A program made the position numbers and the translations under genes. 64,000 nucleotides of DNA from an uncultured Faecalibacterium sp. (GTDB taxonomy: Bacteria > Bacillota > Clostridia > Oscillospirales > Ruminococcaceae): positions 1 to 64,000 of the forward strand of contig CAKTEF010000010.1 of NCBI GenBank assembly GCA_934547065.1, written 5' to 3'. The notes beneath the pieces are model-generated. The model made no database searches. It was not told the origin of the DNA and was given only the letters and a program-made list of their open reading frames with translations. Shown in pieces: positions 18,331 through 25,412 of this stretch. Position 1 is the stretch's first letter; each line of letters begins with the position of its first letter.

Positions 18331-18731
18331 GATGCAGTTTTCCTTTCCGTTTCCGATTCATCGGGGCCAAACAGGCGGTCGTACTCGCCGGTAAACGCCC
18401 GCTCCGGCAGCGCCGAGGTCAGCGCCAGGGCGGCGGCAAAGCGCTCGTCCTCCGTCAGCTCGATCTCCACCGGCGGGAAATGGGCCAGCACCTGTTCCAG
18501 CTGCCGCCGGACCTCCTTTGCCACAAAGATGCCGCGGTCGGTCAGATAGATCTTGCCGTAATGCTCTTTTACGATCATCCCCCGCTCCATCAGCAGGTTC
18601 ATGATGCGCACCACGCTGGGCTTTGTCACCCCCAGCTTTTCCGCAATGCTGCGGGAACAGATGTCCAGATGTGTTTGTGATACCTCATAAATGGCCAGCA
18701 GATACCGCAGGTGCGCCGGTGTCAGTTCCAT
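18327..18731 (-). CDS. DtxR/MntR-like metal-dependent transcriptional regulator
   Basis: A 134-residue winged-helix protein. The N-terminal domain MELTPAHLRYLLAIYEVSQ, then the helix-turn-helix RSIAEKLGVTKPSVVRIMNLLMERGMI and the wing VKEHYGKIYLTDRG match the DtxR/MntR family. The C-terminal part is shorter than in DtxR (no SH3-like domain) and lacks several usual metal ligands, so metal sensing is likely but not shown. It heads the operon with the ABC pair. A palindrome GTTA-N8-TAAC lies 39 bases before its start and recurs twice before the DUF3793 gene, which suggests it binds its own promoter and theirs. AAGGAG stands 11 bases before the start. Confidence 0.82.
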   Translation of the reverse strand: MELTPAHLRYLLAIYEVSQTHLDICSRSIAEKLGVTKPSVVRIMNLLMERGMIVKEHYGKIYLTDRGIFVAKEVRRQLEQVLAHFPPVEIELTEDERFAAALALTSALPERAFTGEYDRLFGPDESETERKTAS

Positions 18732-18769
18732 GTTTCATCACACTCCTTCATGCTTTCCGGATCTCCAAT

Positions 18770-18785
18770 GTTATCCAAAGCTAAC
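18770..18785 (-). promoter_or_regulatory. Candidate iron/metal operator before the DtxR-like gene
   Basis: GTTATCCAAAGCTAAC, an inverted repeat GTTA-N8-TAAC. The same 16-base layout occurs at 22889-22904 and 22959-22974. It sits 39 bases before the regulator start, where an autoregulatory site would be expected. Confidence 0.5.
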
Positions 18786-18797
18786 TTTTGTTTTTCT

Positions 18798-18838
18798 AAA
18801 AAAGAGCGCGGGCCGATTTTATGTTCGACCCGCGCCCT
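18798..18838 (-). terminator. Terminator of the feo operon
   Basis: Minus strand: AGGGCGCGGG and CCCGCGCTCT form a stem and are followed by TTTTTT. It lies 17 bases after the Cys-rich gene and just before the regulator promoter. Confidence 0.85.
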
Positions 18839-18854
18839 GCGGTTTTGGTTTTAC

Positions 18855-19016
18855 TTAGTGGCAGCCGCCATTGCAGTGCCCGCAATCTCCGGAGCAGCCT
18901 CCGCAGCCGCCGCCGTGCTTGTGGGCGTGCCATGTGATCCAGCCCACACCGCCAAACACGATCGCTGCCACAAGGATGGTCGGCAGATTAAAATTTGCGG
19001 CGAGAAATTCCATCAT
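18855..19016 (-). CDS. FeoB-associated Cys-rich membrane protein
   Basis: A 53-residue protein: one hydrophobic helix (about residues 11-28, LPTILVAAIVFGGVGWITW) and a C-terminal tail dominated by His, Gly and Cys (HAHKHGGGCGGC, then GDCGHC and GGCH). This is the pattern of the FeoB-associated Cys-rich membrane protein family, found next to feoB in Firmicutes and thought to take the place of FeoC. Two adjacent ATG codons (19016, 19013) are possible starts, with AAAGGG upstream. It lies 39 bases after the feoB stop in the same direction and is followed by the operon terminator. The tail could hold Fe(II) or an Fe-S cluster; that part is inference. Confidence 0.88.
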   Translation of the reverse strand: MMEFLAANFNLPTILVAAIVFGGVGWITWHAHKHGGGCGGCSGDCGHCNGGCH

Positions 19017-19055
19017 ACAAAACACGCCCTTTCCACAGGATGCATCAAACCGATC

Positions 19056-21245
19056 TTACTTGATCTTGGAAACGTCGATCTTGACTTCGTTGTCGCCAAC
19101 GTACTTGTTGGGACGAACCAGCAGGTAGATGAACGCAGCCAGGACGACAGCGGCCACAACGGTAAAGACATTGAAGCTCAGCTCGCCGGTGATCAGGCCG
19201 CCGATCTGGTACACGACCAGAGCCGCGCAGTAAGCCAGACCGCACATGTAAGCAATGGCAAACGCGGTCCACTTGCCGTTGTTCATCTCACGCTTGATGG
19301 CACCCATTGCAGCAAAGCAGGGAGCGCACAGCAGGTTGAAGATCATGAACGCGTAAGCAGAGAGGGCGGTGTAATCCTGAGCCACAGCAGCCCAGATCTC
19401 ATCACCGTTCTCAGACAGCTCGCCGCCGAAGTGATACAGAACGCCGAACGTACCAACCACGTTCTCCTTTGCGATCAGGCCGGAGACGGAAGCAACGGTC
19501 GCTTTCCAGTTGCCAAAGCCCAGAGGTGCAAAGATCCAGGCGATCTTAGTCGCAATGATGGCCAGGACGGAGTTATCCTGATCCTCGATCATACCGAAGG
19601 CACCGTTCTCAAAGCCGAAGCCCTGCAGGAACCACAGGATGACGGTAGAAGCCAGAATGACGGAACCGGCACGCTTGATAAACGACCAGCCGCGCTCCCA
19701 GGTTGCACGGAACACGTTGCCCCATGCGGGCACATGGTATGCGGGCAGCTCCATAACGAACGGAGCGGGGTCGCCGGCGAACATCTTGGTCTTTTTCAGG
19801 ATGATGCCGGAGCAGATGATGGCAGCCATGCCGATGAAGTAAGCAGAAACGGCAACCACAGAGGAGCCGCCGAACAGAGCGCCTGCGATCAGGCCGATAA
19901 TGGGCATCTTCGCGCCGCAGGGGATGAAGCAGGTGGTCATGACGGTCATACGGCGGTCACGCTCGTTCTCGATGGTACGGGAAGCCATAACACCGGGCAC
20001 GCCGCAGCCGGTACCGACCAGCACGGGGATGAAGCTCTTACCGGACAGGCCGAACTTGCGGAAGATCCGGTCCATGATGAAAGCGACACGGGACATGTAG
20101 CCGATGTCCTCCAGGATGGACAGCAGGAAGAACAGCACCAGCATCTGGGGAACAAAGCCCAGCACCGCGCCGACACCGGCCACGATACCGTCCATGATCA
20201 GGCCGTACAGCCAGCCTGCCACGCCGATGCTCTCCAGGAAACCGCCCAGAGCGTCGGGAACGATCTCACCAAATAGGACATCGTTGGTCCAGTCGGTCGC
20301 AAAGGTACCGATTGCCCAGCCGCCGTCTGCAATGGAGGTGCCCATGGACAAAGAGTACATCAGGTACATGACCAGTGCGAAGATGGGCAGAGCCAGCACA
20401 CGGTTGGTCACGATCTGGTCGATCTTATCGGAGACGGTCAGGTTCTCCTTGCGGGCTTTCTTCTTGACAGCCTTATCGACCACGGTATTGATGTAAGCAT
20501 AACGCTGGTTGGTGATGATGCTCTCGGCATCGTCGTCCATCTCTTTCTCGCAGTCCTTGATGTGCTCGTCGATGTGATCGACCACAGCCTTGTCCAGCTT
20601 CAGTTCGTTCAGGACTTTCTCGTCGCGCTCGAACAGCTTGACCGCGTACCAGCGCAGGAAGCGGTCATCGACCTTGCCCTGGATGGACTCCTCAATGTGG
20701 GCAATGGCGTGCTCGACGCTGCCGGTAAAGACATGGGGCAGCTCACCGGCTTTGGCAGCCTTGGCCGCCGCAATGGCAGCCTTGGCAGCCGCCTCGGTGC
20801 CCTCGCCCTTCAGGGCGCTGATCTCCACAGCCTGGCAGCCCAGCTCATTGCTCAGCTTCTTCAGGTCGATCTTGTCGCCGTTCTTGCGCACCAGGTCGAT
20901 CATGTTCACCGCCATGACCACGGGGATGCCCAGCTCGATCAGCTGGGTGGTCAGGTACAGGTTGCGCTCGATGTTGGTGCCGTCGATGATGTTCAGGATG
21001 GCATCGGGCTTTTCCTTGACCAGATACGTACGGGAGACGACTTCCTCCAGCGTGTACGGAGACAGCGAGTAGATGCCGGGCAGGTCCTGGATGATGACAT
21101 CCTTTTCGCCTTTCAGCTTGCCCTCTTTCTTTTCCACCGTAACGCCGGGCCAGTTGCCGACGTACTGGTTCGAGCCGGTCAGATTGTTGAACAGGGTGGT
21201 CTTACCGCAGTTCGGGTTGCCGGCCAGTGCAATTTTAATGCTCAT
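19056..21245 (-). CDS. feoB: Ferrous iron transporter FeoB
   Basis: A 729-residue Fe(II) transporter. The N-terminal G domain has G1 GNPNCGKT at residues 9-16, G2-region NWPGVTVE, G3 DLPG, and G4 in MAVNMIDL. A helical GDI-like spacer follows, then the membrane part with two Gate-type repeats, including FIPVLVGTGCGVPGVMASR and the FIPCGAKMPI stretch that carries a Cys near the pore. Length and order are normal for the family. It follows the two feoA genes closely (25 bases after the second) and precedes the Cys-rich partner. The upstream promoter is covered by candidate operators, so iron repression is expected. Confidence 0.97.
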   Translation of the reverse strand: MSIKIALAGNPNCGKTTLFNNLTGSNQYVGNWPGVTVEKKEGKLKGEKDVIIQDLPGIYSLSPYTLEEVVSRTYLVKEKPDAILNIIDGTNIERNLYLTTQLIELGIPVVMAVNMIDLVRKNGDKIDLKKLSNELGCQAVEISALKGEGTEAAAKAAIAAAKAAKAGELPHVFTGSVEHAIAHIEESIQGKVDDRFLRWYAVKLFERDEKVLNELKLDKAVVDHIDEHIKDCEKEMDDDAESIITNQRYAYINTVVDKAVKKKARKENLTVSDKIDQIVTNRVLALPIFALVMYLMYSLSMGTSIADGGWAIGTFATDWTNDVLFGEIVPDALGGFLESIGVAGWLYGLIMDGIVAGVGAVLGFVPQMLVLFFLLSILEDIGYMSRVAFIMDRIFRKFGLSGKSFIPVLVGTGCGVPGVMASRTIENERDRRMTVMTTCFIPCGAKMPIIGLIAGALFGGSSVVAVSAYFIGMAAIICSGIILKKTKMFAGDPAPFVMELPAYHVPAWGNVFRATWERGWSFIKRAGSVILASTVILWFLQGFGFENGAFGMIEDQDNSVLAIIATKIAWIFAPLGFGNWKATVASVSGLIAKENVVGTFGVLYHFGGELSENGDEIWAAVAQDYTALSAYAFMIFNLLCAPCFAAMGAIKREMNNGKWTAFAIAYMCGLAYCAALVVYQIGGLITGELSFNVFTVVAAVVLAAFIYLLVRPNKYVGDNEVKIDVSKIK

Positions 21246-21270
21246 AGCGTTCTTCCTTTCCTTCTGATCG

Positions 21271-21492
21271 TTAAACCACTTCGATCATTTCAGCATCGGC
21301 CTTGCGCACGCTCAGTTCGTAGTTGCGCACGGTCAGCTCCATGGGATCCCCCAGCGGTGCCACCTTGCGGACGTAGATCTCCACGCCCTTGGTGATGCCC
21401 ATGTCCATGATGCGGCGCTTGACCGGGCCCTCGCCGTGCAGGCGGGCCACGGTGCAGGTCTCACCGACCTTAACATCTTTCAGAGTCTTCAT
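21271..21492 (-). CDS. feoA: FeoA-family protein (second copy)
   Basis: A 73-residue SH3-like FeoA protein: MKTLKDVKVGETCTVARLHGEGPVKRRIMDMGITKG is typical, with the LxDMGI turn after the first strands and the end strands ELSVRKADAEMIEV. FeoA interacts with FeoB and supports iron uptake. It stands between the other feoA and feoB; the two FeoA proteins differ clearly in sequence, so they are not a recent duplication and may have separate roles. RBS GAGGAG before the ATG. Confidence 0.93.
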   Translation of the reverse strand: MKTLKDVKVGETCTVARLHGEGPVKRRIMDMGITKGVEIYVRKVAPLGDPMELTVRNYELSVRKADAEMIEVV

Positions 21493-21571
21493 GTAAATTC
21501 CTCCTCTACTTGTCTTTTATTTCAGAGACCATTCCAGTGTCGGAGCAGGTCCCAAACAGCGTTTCCGCTGC

Positions 21572-21787
21572 TCAGCCGATCAGAATGCGGTTTGCCATGG
21601 TTTTGTCCAGGGCCAGGCGGCTCTCCTTGACCTGCACGATCAGGTTGCCCGCGATCTCATTGACCACGGTCACTTCGCTGCCCACCACAAAACCAAGCTC
21701 CGCCAGATGCAGGCGAACTTCGTCTTTTCCGGTGATCTTCTGGATGGTGACGGTCTCGCCCGCCCTTGCCATTGTCAGAGGCATCAT
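21572..21787 (-). CDS. feoA: FeoA-family protein (first copy)
   Basis: A 71-residue FeoA-like protein. MPLTMARAGETVTIQKITGK leads into VRLHLAELGFVVGSEVTVV and the last strands LALDKTMANRILI. Two adjacent ATG codons at 21787 and 21784 follow GGGGAG. It is the first gene of the feo operon, 84 bases after the -10 box. The 79 bases between it and the second feoA hold no obvious terminator. Confidence 0.92.
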   Translation of the reverse strand: MMPLTMARAGETVTIQKITGKDEVRLHLAELGFVVGSEVTVVNEIAGNLIVQVKESRLALDKTMANRILIG

Positions 21788-21842
21788 ACGATCCACTCCC
21801 CTTATCACTCTTGTTTGTGTTTTGGCTGCCGTCCCTTTTTGG

Positions 21843-21938
21843 TTAGTCAGTCGGAACTATCAGCATGGATAGTTTATACTTACTAACCTTTCCTGTCAAC
21901 ACTTTTTTCACAATTGAAAGTTAGTTTGTAGGAACTAA
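21843..21938 (-). promoter_or_regulatory. Three candidate iron-repressor operators at the feo promoter
   Basis: Three inverted repeats of the form TTAGTn-N6-AACTAw: 21843-21860, 21869-21886 (on the minus strand) and 21921-21938. The middle one covers the -10 box and spacer of the promoter. Centres are 26 and 52 bases apart, that is, on the same face of the helix. The half-sites resemble DtxR/IdeR boxes but the spacing differs. Confidence 0.6.
21871..21899 (-). promoter_or_regulatory. feo operon promoter
   Basis: Minus strand: TTGACA, 17-base spacer, TAAACT. Overlapped by the middle operator. Confidence 0.8.
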
Positions 21939-22088
21939 TAGATTCTTTGCCCGATTTTCGTCCCATTTTTATCAGTTTCAACAATGACTAACTCCAAATC
22001 CTGAGCTATCCAGGAAAGGCTTTCCTCCGGATGGATTTCTCATTATTTTATCGCATTTTCGTTGCTTTCCAATTTTATAAACGACACA

Positions 22089-22124
22089 GCCGCCTGCTGC
22101 AGAGGTCAGACTGCATCAGGCGGC
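22089..22124 (-). terminator. Probable terminator after the DUF3793 gene
   Basis: GCCGCCTG-ATGCAG pairs with CTGCAG-CAGGCGGC around an eight-base loop. The T-tract on the minus strand is weak (TGTGTCGTTT), so efficiency is uncertain. The 430 bases from here to feoA otherwise hold only the feo control region. Confidence 0.55.
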
Positions 22125-22216
22125 CGCGTGTCAAAAGGAGGATTTCTTCTCGCAAAGGCGTGGTGTCCCCCGCGAGCGCCAAGGATAAAAAGAGAGTATT
22201 GGTAGAGAATGACATG

Positions 22217-22795
22217 TTAAGCCGCCACAGCAAGGCGGAGAATGGGAGTGCCCGCATGGAACAAGCTCAGGTAGACCCGGGTACACTTGTTCAGCTGAGC
22301 AAAACGGCGGGCGGCGGCATCGGGGTCGCCGTAAGCCTTCCAGCAGCCGCAGCAGGTAAAGTTGCGGCCCTGATTTTCGATAAAGCCCACCACATCGGTG
22401 AGCGGATACCCCAGAAAAATGCCGATCTCGTGCGGGAACCCGGCTCCGCAGCAGAGCCTGCGGGAGAGCTGGCGCAGCAGCGGCTCACAGGCCCCCAGCT
22501 CCTCCGGGAGCGTGTATCCCTCATCGGCCAGAAACGCACGGACCTTTTCGTCCGCCAGTACCCGGCTCAGGCGGCTGGTGCGGTAGACATAGACCAGATA
22601 CTGGTGAGTGTACGCACAGCCCTTGAGCACCCGCACCTGCAGGCCTTTGGGGTTGAGTGTTTCGTTCCAGCCCCGCACCCGTGCGGCAAGGTCGGCGCAG
22701 TCCCGCGTCTCGTAGCGGAACAGCCCGGCCGGTTTCAGCCCGGCCAGCACCGGGGCGCATTGTTCGATCATCACGGTCTCAAAATTACGCTCCAT
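22217..22795 (-). CDS. DUF3793-family protein, iron-associated
   Basis: A 192-residue soluble protein of the DUF3793 family. Recognisable parts are CAPVLAGLKPAGLF near the N terminus, LVYVYRTSRLSRVLAD, FPHEIGIFLGYPLTDVVGFIEN and FTCCGCWKAYGDP. The GIFLGYP-DV-GFI block and the Cys cluster are the family hallmarks. Function is not known; members are often found beside feo and flavodoxin genes in Firmicutes. Here two GTTA-N8-TAAC sites and a terminator-like hairpin lie between its promoter and its start, linking it to the metal regulon next door. Confidence 0.8.
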   Translation of the reverse strand: MERNFETVMIEQCAPVLAGLKPAGLFRYETRDCADLAARVRGWNETLNPKGLQVRVLKGCAYTHQYLVYVYRTSRLSRVLADEKVRAFLADEGYTLPEELGACEPLLRQLSRRLCCGAGFPHEIGIFLGYPLTDVVGFIENQGRNFTCCGCWKAYGDPDAAARRFAQLNKCTRVYLSLFHAGTPILRLAVAA

Positions 22796-22888
22796 GGCTC
22801 ATTTCCTCCGCTTCGGCTGTGTGCTGTGCTCTGAAAACAGGATTCCCCGCACGGCACCGGTTATTCCGGATGTTTCGGCAAGTTGTTG

Positions 22889-22974
22889 GTTAGGTTTATC
22901 TAACTTCAAATTCAAAAAAGAATGCGGCACGTCTTGTTCTGCCGCTTTCTGGTTTGTGGTTAGTTATTTCTAAC
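22889..22974 (-). promoter_or_regulatory. Two candidate metal operators before the DUF3793 gene
   Basis: GTTAGGTTTATCTAAC at 22889-22904 and GTTAGTTATTTCTAAC at 22959-22974, both perfect inverted repeats of GTTAG...CTAAC. The second covers the expected transcription start of the promoter at 22983-23011. Confidence 0.6.
22914..22951 (-). terminator. Terminator inside the DUF3793 leader
   Basis: Minus strand: AGAAAGCGGC and GCCGCATTCT form a stem with a 12-base loop, followed by seven T. It lies only 25 to 62 bases after the predicted transcript start, so it would yield a short RNA or act as an attenuator. Confidence 0.7.
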
Positions 22975-22982
22975 GTGGCATT

Positions 22983-23011
22983 ATCTTACCACAGCTTCCG
23001 GGGAGTGTCAA
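22983..23011 (-). promoter_or_regulatory. Promoter upstream of the DUF3793 gene
   Basis: Minus strand: TTGACA, 17-base spacer, TAAGAT. Confidence 0.75.
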
Positions 23012-23112
23012 GGGGATTTTGAAAAGTTTTTGGCAGGAAATTTCCGGCTGGTTCTTCCCGCCTGCGTATGATATACTTTGTTTTATAAAATAGTTCATTT
23101 GGGTATAAGAAC

Positions 23113-23673
23113 ATGTTTGATTTTCGTTTCTATTTTGATGAATATTGCCGGGAGCACAGCCTTGATCTATGCTTATCCTTTGACATGCCCTGTGGATATG
23201 AAACTGCAAACGGCATGTTCGACATTGCGAGCAAGACTGTTTTTCTTAATGCAGAGCGTTTGCGCTCTGTGCCTGATTATGAAAAAGCATTCTTTCTTTT
23301 TCATGAGCTGCGTCATGCATTGCAGTATCTCTGTCCGGGCCAGTTCAGTGATATGATTCGCCGCAGTCTTCAATATGTCATCGCCTATGATGGAACTTGT
23401 TATAAGCGAATCGGTGGTCATTATTATTCCTGTAAGCTGGATGCCAGTAAATATGACTTCACCACTTTATATCTTGGTCAGCCGCACGAAGTTGATGCAA
23501 ATGCATTTGCCTACAAGCAGACCAAGCGGCTTTATGGTGATTCCAAAGAGCTAAACGCTCTGTTTGATTTTTGGATGCCGCGCCAAGCTATGCCTATTGA
23601 CACATACGATGCTGTATTTTTGCAGATTGACCAAAAGATTTCTTGTTCATCATCTTTGGAGGAAACAACATGA
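23113..23673 (+). CDS. ImmA/IrrE-like HExxH metallopeptidase-domain protein
   Basis: A 186-residue protein of lower GC than its surroundings. It has a zinc-peptidase motif HELRH at residues 64-68, and about 60 residues later PHEVDANAFAY (Glu at about 126), the third-ligand helix found in ImmA/IrrE-type peptidases. Unlike ImmA of mobile elements it is not next to a helix-turn-helix repressor, and unlike IrrE it has no DNA-binding part. A weak plus-strand -10 (TATACT) lies at about 23070. The stop overlaps the next start (ATGA), so it is co-translated with a GNAT acetyltransferase. Target unknown. Confidence 0.65.
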   Translation: MFDFRFYFDEYCREHSLDLCLSFDMPCGYETANGMFDIASKTVFLNAERLRSVPDYEKAFFLFHELRHALQYLCPGQFSDMIRRSLQYVIAYDGTCYKRIGGHYYSCKLDASKYDFTTLYLGQPHEVDANAFAYKQTKRLYGDSKELNALFDFWMPRQAMPIDTYDAVFLQIDQKISCSSSLEETT

Positions 23674-24191
23674 TTTTCACACCATTTGAAACATCTCGGC
23701 TGCGCCTGCGCCCGCAGGAAGAACGGGATGCTGGTTTTGCGCTCTGCATCTGGGGCGACCCCATCACCGGAAAATACCTGTCCGACCCAGCACTGGACGA
23801 TATTGAGGACCTGAATGAATATATGGACCTGCTTCGTCACCTGAATGACAGCACGGACTGCTATTATATGATTGCCGAAGACAAGGCCACCTGTCAGCCC
23901 ATCGGCACATGCTGCGCCGTTGTCAAAGAAAATGGCTCCTGCTGGGATATCGGTTACTGCATCCATCCCACCTGCTGGCGCAAGGGATACGCCAAGGAAA
24001 TGGTCCAGGCTCTGGTGCAATTCGGCAAACAGAGCGGCGTAAAAACTTTTCTCGCAGATGTTGCCGCAGAAAATGCCGGTTCCTGCGCCGTGATGCGAGC
24101 ATTGGGCTTTGCCCCTGCCGAGAACGGAACCTTCCACCGGAGCGGTTCTTCAACGGAATATAAAAATTTAACGTTTCAAAAAGATCTGTAA
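23670..24191 (+). CDS. GNAT-family N-acetyltransferase
   Basis: A 173-residue acetyltransferase of the RimJ/RimL type. TSRLRLRPQEERDAGFAL is the usual N terminus of this group; the acetyl-CoA loop is seen in YCIHPTCWRKGYAKEMVQALVQF (Q/RxxGxG/A type), followed by AENAGSCAVMRALGF. Substrate could be a ribosomal protein, another protein N terminus or a small molecule. GGAGGAAAC precedes the ATG, which overlaps the metallopeptidase stop by four bases. Confidence 0.85.
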   Translation: MIFTPFETSRLRLRPQEERDAGFALCIWGDPITGKYLSDPALDDIEDLNEYMDLLRHLNDSTDCYYMIAEDKATCQPIGTCCAVVKENGSCWDIGYCIHPTCWRKGYAKEMVQALVQFGKQSGVKTFLADVAAENAGSCAVMRALGFAPAENGTFHRSGSSTEYKNLTFQKDL

Positions 24192-24221
24192 CGCGCTCTT
24201 TTGCGGTATTTTCAAAATTGA

Positions 24222-24250
24222 TTGAAAGTTCTCCGCTTTCGTGTTATAGT
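24222..24250 (+). promoter_or_regulatory. Promoter of the small membrane protein
   Basis: TTGAAA, 17-base spacer, TATAGT. It gives a leader of about 140 bases before the start at 24398, unusually long for a 47-residue protein. Confidence 0.7.
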
Positions 24251-24319
24251 GATATTGCCGCCAGCAATGGCGGTGCGCTGTCTGCAATGTCAGGTGGTCG
24301 GGCTTCTTTCCGGCACAAT

Positions 24320-24391
24320 TCCGGAGGAGGTCTGCTTTTTATCTCCTCCGGACTATTTGAATGTCGATCCATACAGATTTGAACGGAGGAG
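24320..24391 (+). promoter_or_regulatory. Leader with alternative anti-SD pairings
   Basis: CTCCTCCGGA at 24343-24352 pairs perfectly over ten bases with TCCGGAGGAG at 24320-24329. The same anti-SD core CTCCTCC also complements the real Shine-Dalgarno GGAGGAG at 24385-24391. The two pairings exclude each other, so the leader could switch translation on and off. A short hairpin (GCCGCC/GGCGGT) stands at 24257-24274, right at the predicted transcript start. An upstream frame starting ATG at 24267 would run over the start codon to 24410. Confidence 0.5.
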
Positions 24392-24397
24392 TCCAGC

Positions 24398-24541
24398 ATG
24401 GATGTTTTGAATATTGTTGTAAATGTACTGCATTTGATTGCCGATGTCGTCATTGGCGCTACGCAGATCACATGGATGATCTCGAAAGATGTCTTTCGGG
24501 ACAAACACAAGGCCAAGCATTATTCTAACAATAAAAAGTAA
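24398..24541 (+). CDS. Small single-span membrane protein, 47 residues
   Basis: MDVLNIVVNVLHLIADVV continues as IGATQITWMI to form one hydrophobic segment (about residues 3-27), and the tail is basic and polar (SKDVFRDKHKAKHYSNNKK). A strong GGAGGAG lies six bases before the ATG, which supports real translation. The unit has its own promoter, a long structured leader and a terminator that starts at the stop codon. Size, charge and structure are like a type I toxin or other regulatory membrane peptide, but no known family was recognised and no antisense RNA promoter was clearly seen. Unknown function. Confidence 0.65.
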   Translation: MDVLNIVVNVLHLIADVVIGATQITWMISKDVFRDKHKAKHYSNNKK

Positions 24542-24585
24542 ACGACCGCCTCACGTTCCCCAACACGAGCGGTCGTTTGCTTTTG
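24541..24585 (+). terminator. Intrinsic terminator
   Basis: AACGACCGC pairs with GCGGTCGTT around a 19-base loop, followed by TGCTTTTGCTT. It overlaps the stop codon of the small protein. Confidence 0.8.
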
Positions 24586-24683
24586 CTTATTGATTGCCGG
24601 ATAAGGAGCTGACCATCTTGCGGACAGCGCCTTTTCTGTTTGTAGTATAGTTGATTTTCTGTATTTTGTCAAGGAAAGGCTTT

Positions 24684-25313
24684 ATGATCTCAACCAACCT
24701 CTCACCCGTTATAGAAACGCTTTCTGCCCTGCTGGCCGCCCACCCGGAGCGGCCGGTGCTGGCTGCGCTGGACGGCCACTGCGGCAGCGGCAAAACCACG
24801 CTGGCCGCGCAGCTGGCGGCACAGTTTCCCCGGAGCATCACCGTCCACACCGACGATTTCTACCTGCCGCCCGCCCAGCGGGTGCCCGGCTGGGAGCATA
24901 CGCCCTGCGCCAACATGGACCTTGCCCGCCTGCGGCAGGAGGTGCTGCTGCCCAGTGCGGCCGGGCAGCCGGCGGCCTACCGCGCCTACTCCTGCCGGGA
25001 GGGCGCGTTCTGCCCCACGCAGCGGTTGGCACCCCAGCCGCTGGTGCTGGTGGAGGGCAGTTACAGCCATCATCCCCTCCTGGCAGACTGCTATGACCTC
25101 AAGGTGTTCGTCACCTGCACCAAGGAAGAACAGGCCCGGCGCTTGCAGGCACGGGAGGGCGAGCGCTACCCAAACTTTGTCCGGCGCTGGATCCCGCTGG
25201 AGGAGGGGTACTTTGCGGCCTGCCAAATTGAAACAGGGGCGGACATTGTCCTTATGAATCAAGGGGAAGCCTGTAATGGAGCAGTGAAACCGTGTAAGTG
25301 CATCTCTCTGTGA
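24684..25313 (+). CDS. Uridine kinase-like P-loop kinase
   Basis: A 209-residue P-loop protein of the uridine kinase/phosphoribulokinase type. Walker A is DGHCGSGKTT at about residues 30-39; SITVHTDDFYLP supplies the acidic catalytic pair expected of the family; VLVEGSYSHH resembles the Walker B region; VTCTKEEQARRLQAREG is the lid with several Arg. Such enzymes phosphorylate nucleosides or other small hydroxyl compounds. ATG at 24684 follows AGGAAAGG. The C-terminal end after residue 190 is unlike the family and may be slightly extended. Exact substrate uncertain. Confidence 0.75.
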   Translation: MISTNLSPVIETLSALLAAHPERPVLAALDGHCGSGKTTLAAQLAAQFPRSITVHTDDFYLPPAQRVPGWEHTPCANMDLARLRQEVLLPSAAGQPAAYRAYSCREGAFCPTQRLAPQPLVLVEGSYSHHPLLADCYDLKVFVTCTKEEQARRLQAREGERYPNFVRRWIPLEEGYFAACQIETGADIVLMNQGEACNGAVKPCKCISL

Positions 25314-25412
25314 ACTTTTTGAAAATTTGTCCTCCGGTCCTCTCCAAACTGCCTGCGAAATATGCTATATTTAAGGTGATAGCAAACAATTTCCAAGGCA
25401 AGGAGAACACCC

